DNA of 64,000 nucleotides from Janthinobacterium lividum (GCF_011601275.1 NZ_JAAOLY010000022.1:19655-83654), one strand, 5' to 3'; positions 50,879-59,624 are shown, counted from the stretch's first letter. Notes: generated by a model not told the origin, from the letters alone. Numbers and translations are program-made.

Positions 50879-53340
50879 GCAAAAGCGCGCTGGCGCAGCG
50901 CATCGATGCCTGGTTCACGGTGCGCTGCTGGGCCGTGTTCCCGTTCCAGCGCGCCGTCTGGCGTGCGGCAGCACAGGGCCAGCCCGGCCTGCTGCATGCA
51001 AGCACGGGCTCCGGCAAGACCTACGCCGTCTGGTTCGGCGCCTTGCTGCGCGCCGAGCGGCTGGCGCGCAAGGGCAGGAAGCAGGGCTTGCGCGTGCTGT
51101 GGATCACCCCCATGCGGGCGCTGGCGGCCGACACCGTGCGCGCCTTGCAAGCGTCTGGCGCGGAGTTGGCTCCCGGCTGGCGCATCGAGGCGCGCACGGG
51201 CGACACGAGCGCCGCGCAGCGGGCGCGCCAGGCGAAAGCCTGGCCCGAGGTGCTCGTCACGACGCCGGAAAGCCTGTCATTGATGCTGAGCCAGGCGGAT
51301 GCCCGCGAACGTTTTAGTTTGCTGGAAACCGTGATCGTCGACGAGTGGCATGAGTTGATGGGCAGCAAGCGCGGCGTGCAGGTGCAGCTGGCGCTGGCCC
51401 GCTTGCGCCGCTGGAATGACACATTGATGACGTGGGGCCTGTCGGCCACCCTGGGCAATCTGCAGCAGGCGCAGGACGTTTTGCTGGGCGAGGAAAACGT
51501 CGGCGTGCTGGTGGAAGGCAAAGTCAAAAAGCGCATCCTCGTCGACAGCCTGATTCCCGTCAACCCCACGCGCTTTCCCTGGGGCGGGCACCTGGGCATC
51601 CAGATGCTGCAACCCCTGATTGCCGAGATCGAAGGCAGCGCCACCACCCTGGTGTTTACCAACACGCGTTCGCAGGCCGAGCTGTGGTACCAGCATTTGC
51701 TCGACGCGCGGCCCGACTGGGCGGGACTGATCGCCCTGCACCACGGTTCGCTGGACCGCGAAGTGCGCGAGTGGGTCGAGCAGCACTTGAAAACGGGCGA
51801 GCTGAAAGCCGTCGTGTGCACGTCCAGCCTGGACCTGGGCGTCGATTTCCTGCCCGTCGAGCGGGTGCTGCAAGTGGGCAGCGCGAAAGGCATCGCGCGC
51901 CTGGTGCAGCGGGCCGGGCGCAGCGGCCACGCGCCGGGACGCATTTCGCGCGTCACCCTGGTGCCCACCAACAGCCTGGAATTGCTGGAAGCGGCCGCTG
52001 CCCGAACTGCCCTGGCGCAAGGCCACTTGGAAGCGCGGCCCGTGCCGGACAAGCCGCTCGACGTGCTGGTGCAGCACCTCGTGACGATCGCGCTGGGCGG
52101 CGGTTTCCAGTCGCCGGAGCTGTACGCGGAAGTGCGCGCGGCCTGGTCCTACCGCCACCTGACTTTGGACGAGTGGCAATGGGCGCTCGATTTCGTCGCG
52201 CGCGGCGGGCAAAGCCTGACCGTGTATCCGGAATACCGCAGAGTACTGCCGGACGAGGACGGCGTGTACCGCGTGCCCGACGTGGCGCTGGCGCGGCGCC
52301 ACCGCATGAGCATCGGCACCATCGTGTCGGAGTCGGCGATCCAGGTCAAGTTCCTCGGCGGCGGGCGCATCGGCAGCATCGAGGAATCGTTCATCGCGCG
52401 CCTGAAGCAGGGCGACCATTTTCTGTTTGGCGGGCGCATCCTGGAATTCGTGCGCGTGCACGAGATGACGGCCTACGTGCGGCGCGCAACCGGCAGCCGC
52501 GGCGCCGTGCCGCGCTGGCAGGGCGGCAAGATGCCGCTGTCGTCGGAACTCGCGCACGCCGTGCTGGACCAGTTGCAGCTGGCGCAGGAAGGGAAGGCCA
52601 GCGGGCCGGAAATGCACGCGCTGGCGCCGCTGCTGGCCATCCAGCAGGCATGGTCGAGCCTGCCCACGCGCGCGACCCTGCTGCTGGAAACCCTGTCCAG
52701 CCGCGAAGGCCATCATTTGTTCGTGTATCCGTTTGCCGGGCGCTCCGTGCACCTGGGCCTGGCGTCATTGCTGGCTTACCGTATCGCACGCGTGCAGCCG
52801 GCGACCTTGTCGATCGCCGTCAACGATTACGGCTTTGAATTGCTGGGCGCGGACGACATTGATTTTGCGCCCCTGTTGATTGGCGCCAGCGGCGCCGATC
52901 TTGCCCTGTTCAGCACGGACAATCTGCTTGAAGACGTACTGGCCAGCCTGAATGCGACGGAGCTGTCGCAACGGCGCTTCCGTGAAATCGCCCGCATCGC
53001 GGGCCTCGTGTTCCAGGGCTATCCGGGCCAGCCGAAAAGCGCGCGCCAGTTGCAGGCCTCGTCCTCGCTGTTTTTTGAAGTGTTCCGCAAGCACGATGCG
53101 GCCAATTTGCTGCTCACGCAGGCGCAGCGCGAAGTGCTGGAACAGGAGCTGGAATTGACGCGCTTGCGCGCCACCTTGCGCGAGCTGCATGGCAGGAGCA
53201 TCAGCCTGCAAGCGCTGGAGCGGGCATCGCCATTTGCCTTCGGCCTGATGGTCGAGCGCTTCCGCGAACAGCTGACGACGGAAAAGCTGTCGGATCGGGT
53301 GGCGCGGTTGGTCAGCGCGCTGGAAAAGGCGGCCGCATGA
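50875..53340 (+). CDS. Ligase-associated Lhr-type DEXH helicase
   Basis: An 821-residue superfamily 2 helicase related to Lhr. Walker [10 protein letters not shown] is at 41-49, motif II DEWHEL near residue 156, motif III LSATLGN, motif IV-like [13 protein letters not shown], and motif [13 protein letters not shown]. The C-terminal half contains the winged-helix and beta-barrel Lhr-core domains ([33 protein letters not shown]). It overlaps the ligase stop and the pdeM start by four bases each (ATGA). Lhr-core enzymes unwind 3'-5' and prefer RNA-DNA hybrids; whether this one does is unknown. Confidence 0.9.
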   Translation: MSKSALAQRIDAWFTVRCWAVFPFQRAVWRAAAQGQPGLLHASTGSGKTYAVWFGALLRAERLARKGRKQGLRVLWITPMRALAADTVRALQASGAELAPGWRIEARTGDTSAAQRARQAKAWPEVLVTTPESLSLMLSQADARERFSLLETVIVDEWHELMGSKRGVQVQLALARLRRWNDTLMTWGLSATLGNLQQAQDVLLGEENVGVLVEGKVKKRILVDSLIPVNPTRFPWGGHLGIQMLQPLIAEIEGSATTLVFTNTRSQAELWYQHLLDARPDWAGLIALHHGSLDREVREWVEQHLKTGELKAVVCTSSLDLGVDFLPVERVLQVGSAKGIARLVQRAGRSGHAPGRISRVTLVPTNSLELLEAAAARTALAQGHLEARPVPDKPLDVLVQHLVTIALGGGFQSPELYAEVRAAWSYRHLTLDEWQWALDFVARGGQSLTVYPEYRRVLPDEDGVYRVPDVALARRHRMSIGTIVSESAIQVKFLGGGRIGSIEESFIARLKQGDHFLFGGRILEFVRVHEMTAYVRRATGSRGAVPRWQGGKMPLSSELAHAVLDQLQLAQEGKASGPEMHALAPLLAIQQAWSSLPTRATLLLETLSSREGHHLFVYPFAGRSVHLGLASLLAYRIARVQPATLSIAVNDYGFELLGADDIDFAPLLIGASGADLALFSTDNLLEDVLASLNATELSQRRFREIARIAGLVFQGYPGQPKSARQLQASSSLFFEVFRKHDAANLLLTQAQREVLEQELELTRLRATLRELHGRSISLQALERASPFAFGLMVERFREQLTTEKLSDRVARLVSALEKAAA

Positions 53341-54011
53341 GTGAGTCGCAGCAGGCGCACTGCGTGGTGGAACTGGCCGGCGAGATTCTGTGGCTGCTGG
53401 CGCACAAGGCCGTGTACTGGCCGGCGCGCAAGATGCTGGTCATCGCCGACATCCATTTCGGCAAGGCGGCCGCGTTCCGCGCGCTGGGCGTGCCCGTGCC
53501 GCGCGGCACCACGACGCAAAACCTGCTGGCGCTCGATGCCTTGCTGGCCAGTTACGCTTGCGAGGAAATCGTTTTTCTCGGCGACTTTCTGCACGCGCGC
53601 GCCGCGCATGCGCCCGCCACCGTGGCCGCCATGCTGGCCTGGCGCGCGCGCCATCCGGGCCTGCGCCTGACGGTGGTGCGCGGCAACCATGATGCGCATG
53701 CGGGCGACCCGGCCGCCGCGCTGGGGATACGCATGGTCGATGAACCGCACCAGGTGGGCAAGCTGTCTTTCTGCCATCACCCGGATACCGCCGCGCCCGG
53801 CTATGTGCTGGCCGGCCACGTGCATCCCGTGTTTCACTTGCGCGCTGAAAGGGGCGGCTTGCGTCTGCCGTGTTTCCTGCTGGGGCAGGAGCGCGCCATT
53901 TTGCCCTCGTTTGGCGCATTCACGGGCGGCCATGCGGTGCGGCCAGGCGTTGGCGAACGCGTCTACGTGACGGCCGACGCGGCGATTTTCGCACTACGCG
54001 CTAACTGCTGA
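53337..54011 (+). CDS. pdeM: Ligase-associated endonuclease PdeM
   Basis: A 224-residue calcineurin-type metallophosphoesterase of the ligase-associated module. All metal motifs are intact: ADIHFGKA near residue 38, [19 protein letters not shown], and [10 protein letters not shown]. It is the last gene of the four-gene operon. The ATG overlaps the helicase stop. Family members are thought to process damaged DNA ends; direct evidence for this protein is lacking. After the stop, 54012-54156 holds no gene that I can see. Confidence 0.88.
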   Translation: MSESQQAHCVVELAGEILWLLAHKAVYWPARKMLVIADIHFGKAAAFRALGVPVPRGTTTQNLLALDALLASYACEEIVFLGDFLHARAAHAPATVAAMLAWRARHPGLRLTVVRGNHDAHAGDPAAALGIRMVDEPHQVGKLSFCHHPDTAAPGYVLAGHVHPVFHLRAERGGLRLPCFLLGQERAILPSFGAFTGGHAVRPGVGERVYVTADAAIFALRANC

Positions 54012-54156
54012 GTGTCTGGTACTTTTGGTGGAAAACTGAAAGTAACTACGCTACCGTAGGCGGGACTCATCCTACATGCGCTCTTGCCATCCTCCTATTT
54101 CTTGTGCCCCATGTGCGCACTAAGATGACGGTTCCCTTGCCATGCGAGGGGGAAGA

Positions 54157-54189
54157 TTTGCATGGTTTGCATTGTTTTTTGCATTGTTT
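54157..54189. repeat. Tandem 12-bp repeats in the leader of the KGG gene
   Basis: TTTGCATTGTTT occurs twice in direct tandem (54166-54177, 54178-54189), preceded by a shortened unit TTTGCATGG. They end 15 bases before the ribosome site of the stress-type gene. Confidence 0.6.
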
Positions 54190-54216
54190 CTGATTCCATC
54201 GATCAAGGAGATCATC

Positions 54217-54579
54217 ATGGCCACATCGAGCGACAATAAACAGCAAGGTAGTAAAACCAGTAGCAGCAGCGGTAGCGGCGGCAACAAGCAAAGCGATACC
54301 AGCAAACGGGGTTTCGCTTCCATGGACCCCGCCCAGCAGCGTGAAATCGCCAGCGAAGGCGGACGTGCGGCGCATGAAAAAGGCACGGCGCATGAATTCA
54401 CGTCGGAAGAGGCCCGCCGCGCAGGCAGCCAAAGCCACAAGAACGATGCCAACCGGCAAAGTGCCTCCAGCTCCAGCGGTTCACGCGACAATGCCAGCAT
54501 GAACCAGGATGGCGGCCGCGACAGTGGCAACAAGCAAAGCGGTGGTTCGGGTTCCAGCTCGGGATCGCGCAACAAGTAG
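54217..54579 (+). CDS. KGG-motif (YciG-like) stress-type protein
   Basis: A 120-residue hydrophilic protein of low complexity, rich in Ser, Gly, Asn, Gln and Lys and probably disordered. The core, KRGFASMDPAQQREIASEGG followed by RAAHEKGTAHEFTSEEARRAG, contains two copies of the KGG/YciG-like general stress repeat. Flanks are Ser/Gly runs. AAGGAG stands six bases before the ATG at 54217; a longer frame upstream would add a hydrophobic stretch that looks like leader DNA. A long hairpin follows. Such proteins accumulate in stationary phase or under desiccation, but the mechanism is unknown. Confidence 0.8.
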   Translation: MATSSDNKQQGSKTSSSSGSGGNKQSDTSKRGFASMDPAQQREIASEGGRAAHEKGTAHEFTSEEARRAGSQSHKNDANRQSASSSSGSRDNASMNQDGGRDSGNKQSGGSGSSSGSRNK

Positions 54580-54615
54580 TGACTGGCAAGCAGTAGCAAG
54601 TAGCAAGTAGTAATG

Positions 54616-54657
54616 GGCCCTGGCCAGCGGGAGACAGGCACGCCGCTGGCCAGGGCC
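54616..54657 (+). terminator. Long hairpin after the KGG gene
   Basis: Perfect fifteen-base arms GGCCCTGGCCAGCGG / CCGCTGGCCAGGGCC around a 12-base loop, followed by GCGCTTGTTTGG. The T-run is poor, so it may stabilise the message as well as terminate it. Confidence 0.6.
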
Positions 54658-54798
54658 GCGCTTGTTTGGCTACCGCTGGCTAGCGCAAAATTTTGATGCA
54701 ATGCAGCAGGCATGGACTATGATGAAAGAACTGCGCCGGCCATGGTCCACGCGCAGTCAATCTGCAATCCACTCGCACTCACGATCAGGGAGAAGATG

Positions 54799-55062
54799 AT
54801 GGGCAACTCCACCACGCCGCAGCCCGGCAATAGCCAGGGCGGTACGCCGTCCACGGCAGGCAGCAAGCAAAGCACGGCCGAGTCGGCCGAGAGCTTTGTG
54901 CTGGTCGATAGCGAGCAAGGCCTCGATATCGGCGACGATCTGTTTTCCATCGGCGAAGTGCGGCGCGCCGACCGCTTGCCCCATCACCAGGCCGGCTTCG
55001 CCGGGCAGAGCCGGCAGAGCGCCGACGATGCGCCCGATACCACGGGCAGCACGGGCGTCTGA
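54799..55062 (+). CDS. Small hypothetical protein
   Basis: An 87-residue hydrophilic protein. The N-terminal 35 residues are Ser/Thr/Gly/Gln-rich (TTPQPGNSQGGTPSTAGSKQ), followed by a better-ordered stretch ESFVLVDSEQGLDIGDDLFS. No known domain. CAGGGAG lies seven bases before the ATG at 54799; an ATG three bases earlier is also possible. It is downstream of the KGG gene and similar in composition, so both may be stress genes, though the hairpin between them suggests separate transcripts. The 15-base gap to the convergent DUF2239 gene has no terminator. Confidence 0.55.
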   Translation: MGNSTTPQPGNSQGGTPSTAGSKQSTAESAESFVLVDSEQGLDIGDDLFSIGEVRRADRLPHHQAGFAGQSRQSADDAPDTTGSTGV

Positions 55063-55077
55063 TCTTTCAACCTTCGC

Positions 55078-55671
55078 TTAATCTTCGGACCATCCCCGCT
55101 GGGCCAGCTGCAAGACGTGTTCGCGCACGTCGGCTGGCCAGTCTTGCACGCACGCGAGGAACGCTGGCTGTTTGCCGGCGAACAAGGCGCGGCTCGCTTC
55201 TTCGAAGCCGGGCGCATCGCCGGCCAGCGCATTCATGACTTTATAGGCCGCTTCGCGTGCCTGGCGCTGCTCATCGTTCACCTTGTTGCCGCGCTGCGCG
55301 TGTTCCACCAGTTTGCGCAAGGCCACGGAAGCGCCGCCCGGCTGCGCTGCCAGCCATTCCCAGTGACGCGGCAGCAGGGTGATTTCGCGCGCCACCACGC
55401 CCAGCTTCGGCCGGCCTGCCGTGCGCGCGGGAGTTTCTTCCTGCGGCGCCGACGTGGCTGCCCGTGGCAGGCGCTGCAGCACATCGGCCAGGCTGCCATG
55501 CAGGTTCAGGTCGACCTGGCTGCCGCTGGCGTCGTCGAAAATCAGGATCTGCGCATCGGGTTCGCGCGTCACCAGTTCTTTCAGGGTTTGCGCCACGGCG
55601 TGCAAAGGGCCGGCGGCCACTTTGCGTTTGCCGGCGAAGGCGGTGAGCTCGGGTGTTGCGGGGGTATGCAT
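55078..55671 (-). CDS. DUF2239 family protein
   Basis: A 197-residue soluble protein of the DUF2239 family. Recognisable blocks are LTAFAGKRKVAAGPLHAVAQ, the DAQILIFDDASGSQVDLNLH strand pair, the basic TAGRPKLGVVAREITLLPRH and WEWLAAQPGGASVALRKLVE, and an RQAREAAYKVMNALAGDAPG helix. The ATG at 55671 has GGAGG six bases upstream. Its control region holds two ACCCGGGT palindromes forming a large inverted repeat. The family function is unknown; the ReITLLPRHWEWL block resembles a DNA-binding helix-turn-helix adjunct, but I would not assign it. Confidence 0.8.
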   Translation of the reverse strand: MHTPATPELTAFAGKRKVAAGPLHAVAQTLKELVTREPDAQILIFDDASGSQVDLNLHGSLADVLQRLPRAATSAPQEETPARTAGRPKLGVVAREITLLPRHWEWLAAQPGGASVALRKLVEHAQRGNKVNDEQRQAREAAYKVMNALAGDAPGFEEASRALFAGKQPAFLACVQDWPADVREHVLQLAQRGWSED

Positions 55672-55698
55672 GGTTGCCTCCATGGAGAATGCAGGCAA

Positions 55699-55741
55699 TT
55701 TTACCCGGGTCAAATTGAAAGTCAATAACACCCGGGTAAAA
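55699..55741. promoter_or_regulatory. Paired ACCCGGGT operator-like sites
   Basis: TTTTACCCGGGT (55699-55710) and ACCCGGGTAAAA (55730-55741) form twelve-base inverted arms with centres 31 bases apart, about three helical turns. Each site contains the palindrome ACCCGGGT. They lie between the DUF2239 start and the preceding gene's stop. Confidence 0.6.
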
Positions 55742-55754
55742 TAGGGTAAATCTG

Positions 55755-56252
55755 CTACAGATCGACCCGGCCGTGTTCGCCCATATCCTTCGGTGGCTCG
55801 CCCGTGATGGCGGCCTTGGCCATTTCATAGAATTGCATCATCTTGCTGGCGCTGCTATCCCAGTATTCGGCCGACTGTATCGTCACCTTGATCAGCGACA
55901 GCTTCGGATCGTCGAGTCCGCCCGGGAACCAGGCTTTCACCAGCGGGTTCCACAATTCCTCCGCCTTGGCGCGGTCCTTCAGCAGTTGCGCATGGCCGCA
56001 GACGGATACATACAGGCTGTCGCCCGTGTCGACAAAGCTGACGTTGACTTGCGGATTGTTCAGCAAGTCGCGCGTGTAGGCGGCATCGTCCGAGACAAAA
56101 AACCAGATTTGCCCTTCGCTGTCGACCTGCTGCTGCGTCAACGGCCGGCTGGTGAGCGTGCGCATGTCGTCGCTGGTGGTCAGCATGCCGAATTTGACGT
56201 CCTTGATCTTGGCCGCGATGCTGGCCAGTTGTTCGCTGGAATACTGTTGCAT
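55755..56252 (-). CDS. Pyridoxamine-phosphate-oxidase-like general stress protein
   Basis: A 165-residue split-barrel flavin-type protein like general stress protein 26 (GSP26). The fold pattern is visible: FGMLTTSDDMRTLTSRPLTQ, IWFFVSDDAAYTRDLLNNPQ, VNVSFVDTGDSLYVSVCGHA and a C-terminal VTIQSAEYWDSSASKMMQFY. Such proteins bind FMN or FAD; the reaction is unknown. It lies upstream of DUF2239 on the same strand, but the operator-like pair between them suggests independent control. The 147 bases before the Fur box upstream hold no gene that I can see. Confidence 0.82.
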   Translation of the reverse strand: MQQYSSEQLASIAAKIKDVKFGMLTTSDDMRTLTSRPLTQQQVDSEGQIWFFVSDDAAYTRDLLNNPQVNVSFVDTGDSLYVSVCGHAQLLKDRAKAEELWNPLVKAWFPGGLDDPKLSLIKVTIQSAEYWDSSASKMMQFYEMAKAAITGEPPKDMGEHGRVDL

Positions 56253-56399
56253 GTGCTTGCTCCTGTTTGATTGTCCTGAACAACAGCATAGGCGGGTGCG
56301 GCAAGCGGCTCTGTACGGCAGCTTACGTAGCAGGCCAGCTTTGTTTCAAAGCTGTTACAAAACGCTGGCCCGGCGGAGCGCCCCACGTATTGACTTAAT

Positions 56400-56420
56400 A
56401 AATGATAATCATTATCATTT
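56400..56420 (+). promoter_or_regulatory. Fur box
   Basis: AATGATAATCATTATCATT is a near-perfect palindrome and matches the 19-base Fur consensus at almost every position. It lies about 95 bases upstream of the PepSY gene, and so the five-gene operon to its right is very probably repressed by iron-loaded Fur. Confidence 0.88.
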
Positions 56421-56460
56421 GTTTGAAAATATAAGCATGAATTTTGATTGAAGGATGGGA

Positions 56461-56523
56461 ATGAAGCACACTGACTTGTCGCGCCACCTGGCCCGCTCCT
56501 TGCCGGGAGCGCTTGATGGGTAA
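56461..56523 (+). CDS. Possible 20-residue leader peptide
   Basis: A short frame MKHTDLSRHLARSLPGALDG with a good ribosome site (AAGGA, six bases upstream). Its stop TAA overlaps the start of the PepSY gene (ATGGGTAA), so translation could be coupled. It may instead be a chance frame, because the PepSY gene also has its own GGGAG site. Confidence 0.35.
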   Translation: MKHTDLSRHLARSLPGALDG

Positions 56524-57169
56524 TGCGGGCGCCGCAGACAAGGCCAAGAACAATGCCAGCCGCGCCGTCTGGCTGAAGAATTTGCATCAATGGCACTGGA
56601 TCAGTTCCGCGCTTTGCCTGCTGGGCATGTTTCTGTTCGCCATTACCGGCATCACCCTGAACCACGCTGGCCAGATCGAATCCAAGCCGGCGATCACGCG
56701 CCAGAAGGCGGAGCTGCCGGCGCCCCTCGTCACGGAACTGGCCGCCTATGCCGCCAAGCACGATGGCGCCAACGCGCCCATGCCGGCCGCGGCCGAAGCC
56801 TGGCTCAAGCAGCAATGGTCGCTCAATGCCGGCGGGCGTCCCGCCGAATGGTCGATCGACGAAGTGTATCTGCCGCTGCCCAAGGCGGGCGGCGACGCCT
56901 GGGTACGCATCGGCCTCGAAGACGGGGCCGCCGAATATGAATTGACGGACCGGGGCTGGGTGTCCTGGCTCAACGACGTCCACAAGGGCCGCAACACGGG
57001 CGTGGCCTGGAGCTGGTTCATCGACATCTTTGCCGGCGCCTGCATCGTGTTTTGCCTGACGGGATTATTGATTTTGAAGTTCCACGCGGCCAACCGGCCA
57101 TTTACCTGGCCGATGGTGGGCCTCGGTATCTTGATACCTTGCGCGATCGCCTTGCTGTTTATCCACTGA
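56516..57169 (+). CDS. PepSY-associated membrane protein
   Basis: A 217-residue inner membrane protein with the PepSY-TM pattern. An N-terminal helix pair includes LKNLHQWHWISSALCLLGMF and the conserved histidines and LFAITGITLNH. A periplasmic PepSY-like domain of about 110 residues follows (EWSIDEVYLPLPKAGGDAWV, AEYELTDRGW). Two more helices carry VSWLNDVHKGRNTGVAWSWF and FIDIFAGACIVFCLTGLLIL. Histidines on the helices may bind heme, as in related ferric reductases. It is the first main gene after a Fur box and heads the operon with DUF2271, DUF4198, apbE and a flavin reductase. Confidence 0.82.
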   Translation: MGNAGAADKAKNNASRAVWLKNLHQWHWISSALCLLGMFLFAITGITLNHAGQIESKPAITRQKAELPAPLVTELAAYAAKHDGANAPMPAAAEAWLKQQWSLNAGGRPAEWSIDEVYLPLPKAGGDAWVRIGLEDGAAEYELTDRGWVSWLNDVHKGRNTGVAWSWFIDIFAGACIVFCLTGLLILKFHAANRPFTWPMVGLGILIPCAIALLFIH

Positions 57170-57195
57170 TGTTTTTTCCTTTTTACAGGCACACC

Positions 57196-57711
57196 ATGAA
57201 ATTACGCTACTCCCTGGCGCTTGGCCTTCCCCTGATCGGTACGTCGGCGATGGCTGCCGACCTGGCCCTCAAGATTGAAATTCCGCAATTGAATGTGGCG
57301 GAATACCACCGTCCTTACGTGGCGGCGTGGCTGGAAACGGCGGACCAGAAGGTCGTTGGCAACCTGGCCGTGCTGTATGACGTGAAAAAGAAGGACAAGG
57401 CGGGTGAAAAATGGCTGAAGGACATGCGCCAATGGTGGCGCAAGAGCGGCCGCGACCTGGCCATGCCTGTTGACGGCGTCAGCGGCGCCACGCGCGCGCC
57501 CGGCGAACATACCTTGACGTTCCCCGGCGCCAAAGCCTTGCTCGACAAGCTGCCGGCCGGCGAATACCAGGTCGTCGTGGAAGCGGCGCGCGAAGCGGGC
57601 GGACGCGAACTGGTGCGCGTGCCGTTCCAGTGGCCGCTGAAATCGGCCCAGTCCGTGCCTGGCAAAGGCAAGGAAGAACTCGGTAATGTCGTCGTCCAAC
57701 TCAAACCATAA
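57196..57711 (+). CDS. DUF2271 periplasmic protein with a flavinylation motif
   Basis: A 171-residue exported protein with signal peptide (SLALGLPLIGTSAMAAD) and a single DUF2271 domain. It contains D93-G-V-S96-G97-A98-T99, which fits the D-x-x-(S/T)-G-A-(S/T) site where ApbE attaches FMN through the threonine. An apbE gene lies two genes downstream. Thus it is probably a covalent flavoprotein that carries electrons in the periplasm. The WLKDMRQWWRKSGRD segment just before the motif is typical of the family. The start at 57196 follows PepSY by 26 bases. Confidence 0.82.
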   Translation: MKLRYSLALGLPLIGTSAMAADLALKIEIPQLNVAEYHRPYVAAWLETADQKVVGNLAVLYDVKKKDKAGEKWLKDMRQWWRKSGRDLAMPVDGVSGATRAPGEHTLTFPGAKALLDKLPAGEYQVVVEAAREAGGRELVRVPFQWPLKSAQSVPGKGKEELGNVVVQLKP

Positions 57712-57721
57712 GGCGCACATC

Positions 57722-58546
57722 ATGTTCAAGCAATTCAATAAACCCCTGATCGCCCTGGCCCTGGCCGGCCTGGCCATGAACGCCCACGCCCACCGCGGCT
57801 GGATGGTGCCATCGAGTACGATGGTGGAAAGCAAGGACGCCTGGGTGACGGTGGACGCAGCCGTCTCCGACGGCCTGTTCGAGATCGACCACCAGCCGCT
57901 GCGCCTGGATGCGCTGCAGGTGATCGGCCCGGACGGCGCGAAAGTCACGCCGGCGAACACGGTCACGGGCCGTTTGCGCAGCGTCTTCGACGTGAAAATG
58001 GAAAAGCCGGGCACGTATAAAGCGGCCATCGTGTCGCAAAACGTGATGGGTAGCTACAAGCTCAACGGCGAGCAGAAGCGTTTCCGCGGCAACGAAGAGA
58101 CGTTCAAGAAGGAAGTGCCGGCCGACGCGCAAGAGCTGAAAGTCACGCGCACGGCAGCGCGCCTGGAAACTTTCTTCAGCAATGGCGAAACGAGCACGGA
58201 AGTGTTCAAGCCGACCGGCGTGGGCCTGGAATTCGTGCCGGTGACGCACCCGAACGACTTGCGCGCGGGCGAGAAAGCCACGTGGCGCTTCCTCGTCGAT
58301 GGCAAGCCGGCGGCAAATCAGGCCTTCAGCCTGGTGCCAGGCGGCGTGCGCTACCGTGGCGTGCTCGGTGAAATCCGCCAGAGCACGGATGCCAAGGGCG
58401 AGATCACGTTTACGGTGCCAGCGGCCGGTATGTATTACCTGAGCAGCACCTGGCCAGCGGCCGCACCGGCCGTGGCCGGCCAGCCGCCAGCCATGCCCGA
58501 GCGCCGCATGACGTACGCGGCTACCGTCGAAGTGCTGCCGCAGTAA
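57722..58546 (+). CDS. DUF4198 periplasmic protein
   Basis: A 274-residue exported protein of the DUF4198 family (NikM/CbiK-like periplasmic domains linked to metal uptake). The signal peptide LIALALAGLAMNAHAHRGWM leaves a mature N-terminus with AHRGWMVPSST, placing a histidine right at the start, which in relatives helps bind metal. The remainder is two beta-sandwich domains (VTVDAAVSDGLFEIDHQPLR, ATWRFLVDGKPAANQAFSLV). It starts ten bases after the DUF2271 stop. In this Fur-controlled operon a role in iron handling is likely. Confidence 0.8.
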   Translation: MFKQFNKPLIALALAGLAMNAHAHRGWMVPSSTMVESKDAWVTVDAAVSDGLFEIDHQPLRLDALQVIGPDGAKVTPANTVTGRLRSVFDVKMEKPGTYKAAIVSQNVMGSYKLNGEQKRFRGNEETFKKEVPADAQELKVTRTAARLETFFSNGETSTEVFKPTGVGLEFVPVTHPNDLRAGEKATWRFLVDGKPAANQAFSLVPGGVRYRGVLGEIRQSTDAKGEITFTVPAAGMYYLSSTWPAAAPAVAGQPPAMPERRMTYAATVEVLPQ

Positions 58547-58572
58547 GCGGCGGCATCGTCACGAGAGCGCCG

Positions 58573-59613
58573 ATGCGTCGGGTCCTGCTGCCGCAGCATA
58601 TTTCCGATCAGGCCGCGCCGCCCGGCGCCGCGATCCGGGACTTGCGCGGCTTGTCGATGGGCACCAGCTGGTCGGTGCGCCTGCTCGAGTCCGCCATGCC
58701 GGGACGCGCGGGCAGCGCCGACTTGCAGCAGGGCTTGCAGCAGCAGCTGGACCTGGTCGTCGCGCAAATGAGCCACTGGAGCGACGAGTCCGACCTGGCC
58801 CGCTTCAACCGGGCCGAGCCTGGCAGCTGGCACAGCCTGCCCGCCGCGTTTTGCGAGGTGCTGGGCTTCGCCATGCACGTATCGCAAGCATCGGGCGGCG
58901 CGTACGACCCGTGCGCGGGCGCCCTCGTCAACCTGTGGGGCTTCGGCCCCCGCCATCGCTACGATGAGCCGGGCTTCCTCCCGCCGAAAGACGATAGCGT
59001 GGCCTTGGTGTTGGCGCAACGCCAGCGGCGCCGCCTGGAGCTGGACTTGCCGGCTCGCCGCGCGCGCCAGCCGGGCGGTTTGCAGCTCGATTTGTCCTCC
59101 ATCGCCAAGGGCTATGGCGTGGACCGCCTGGCCCGCTATCTGGATAGCCAGGGCATCCACCATTACCTGGTCGAAGTGGGTGGCGAGCTGCGCGGCGCCG
59201 GCAGCAAGCCCGACGGCCAGCCTTGGTGGGTCATGCTGGAACAGGTCGATGGCGCCGCCGATAGTGCCGATCATGCGCAGCATCCGCCGGAAATGCTGCT
59301 GGCGCTGCACGGCCTCTCTGTGGCGACCTCGGGCGACTACCGGCGTTTTTTCCAAGACGGCACGGTGCGTTTCTCACACACCATCGATCCGCGCAGCGGC
59401 ATGCCGATCGCCAATCAACTCGCTTCCGTCACCGTCGTGCATGCGGAATGCATGGCGGCCGACGCCTGGTCGACGGCCCTGACCGTGCTGGGTGTCGAGG
59501 CCGGCATGGCGCTGGCCGAAGAGCAGGGCCTGGCCGCGCGCTTCCTGCAGCGCGACGGCGACGGCTACCACGAAACGCTGAGCAGCCACATGCTGGCCAT
59601 GCTCGACGAATGA
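58573..59613 (+). CDS. apbE: FAD:protein FMN transferase
   Basis: ApbE moves FMN from FAD onto a threonine or serine of target proteins outside the cytosol. The 346 residues show the family blocks: MGTSWSVRL, LARFNRAEPGSWHSLPAAFC, GGAYDPCAGALVNLWGFGP, LQLDLSSIAKGYGVDRLARY, HYLVEVGGELRGAG, LSVATSGDYRRFF, HTIDPRSGMPI and ADAWSTALTVLG with the Mg site. A clear signal peptide or lipobox is not visible, unlike many ApbE proteins; export would need another route or a different start. The nearest candidate substrate is the DUF2271 protein two genes upstream. Confidence 0.9.
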   Translation: MRRVLLPQHISDQAAPPGAAIRDLRGLSMGTSWSVRLLESAMPGRAGSADLQQGLQQQLDLVVAQMSHWSDESDLARFNRAEPGSWHSLPAAFCEVLGFAMHVSQASGGAYDPCAGALVNLWGFGPRHRYDEPGFLPPKDDSVALVLAQRQRRRLELDLPARRARQPGGLQLDLSSIAKGYGVDRLARYLDSQGIHHYLVEVGGELRGAGSKPDGQPWWVMLEQVDGAADSADHAQHPPEMLLALHGLSVATSGDYRRFFQDGTVRFSHTIDPRSGMPIANQLASVTVVHAECMAADAWSTALTVLGVEAGMALAEEQGLAARFLQRDGDGYHETLSSHMLAMLDE

Positions 59614-59624
59614 ACGATTAATCC

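Noticed and set aside
54594..54607. Short direct repeat TAGCAAG twice
   Set aside because: Only two units plus a fragment between a stop codon and a hairpin; too short to support a function.
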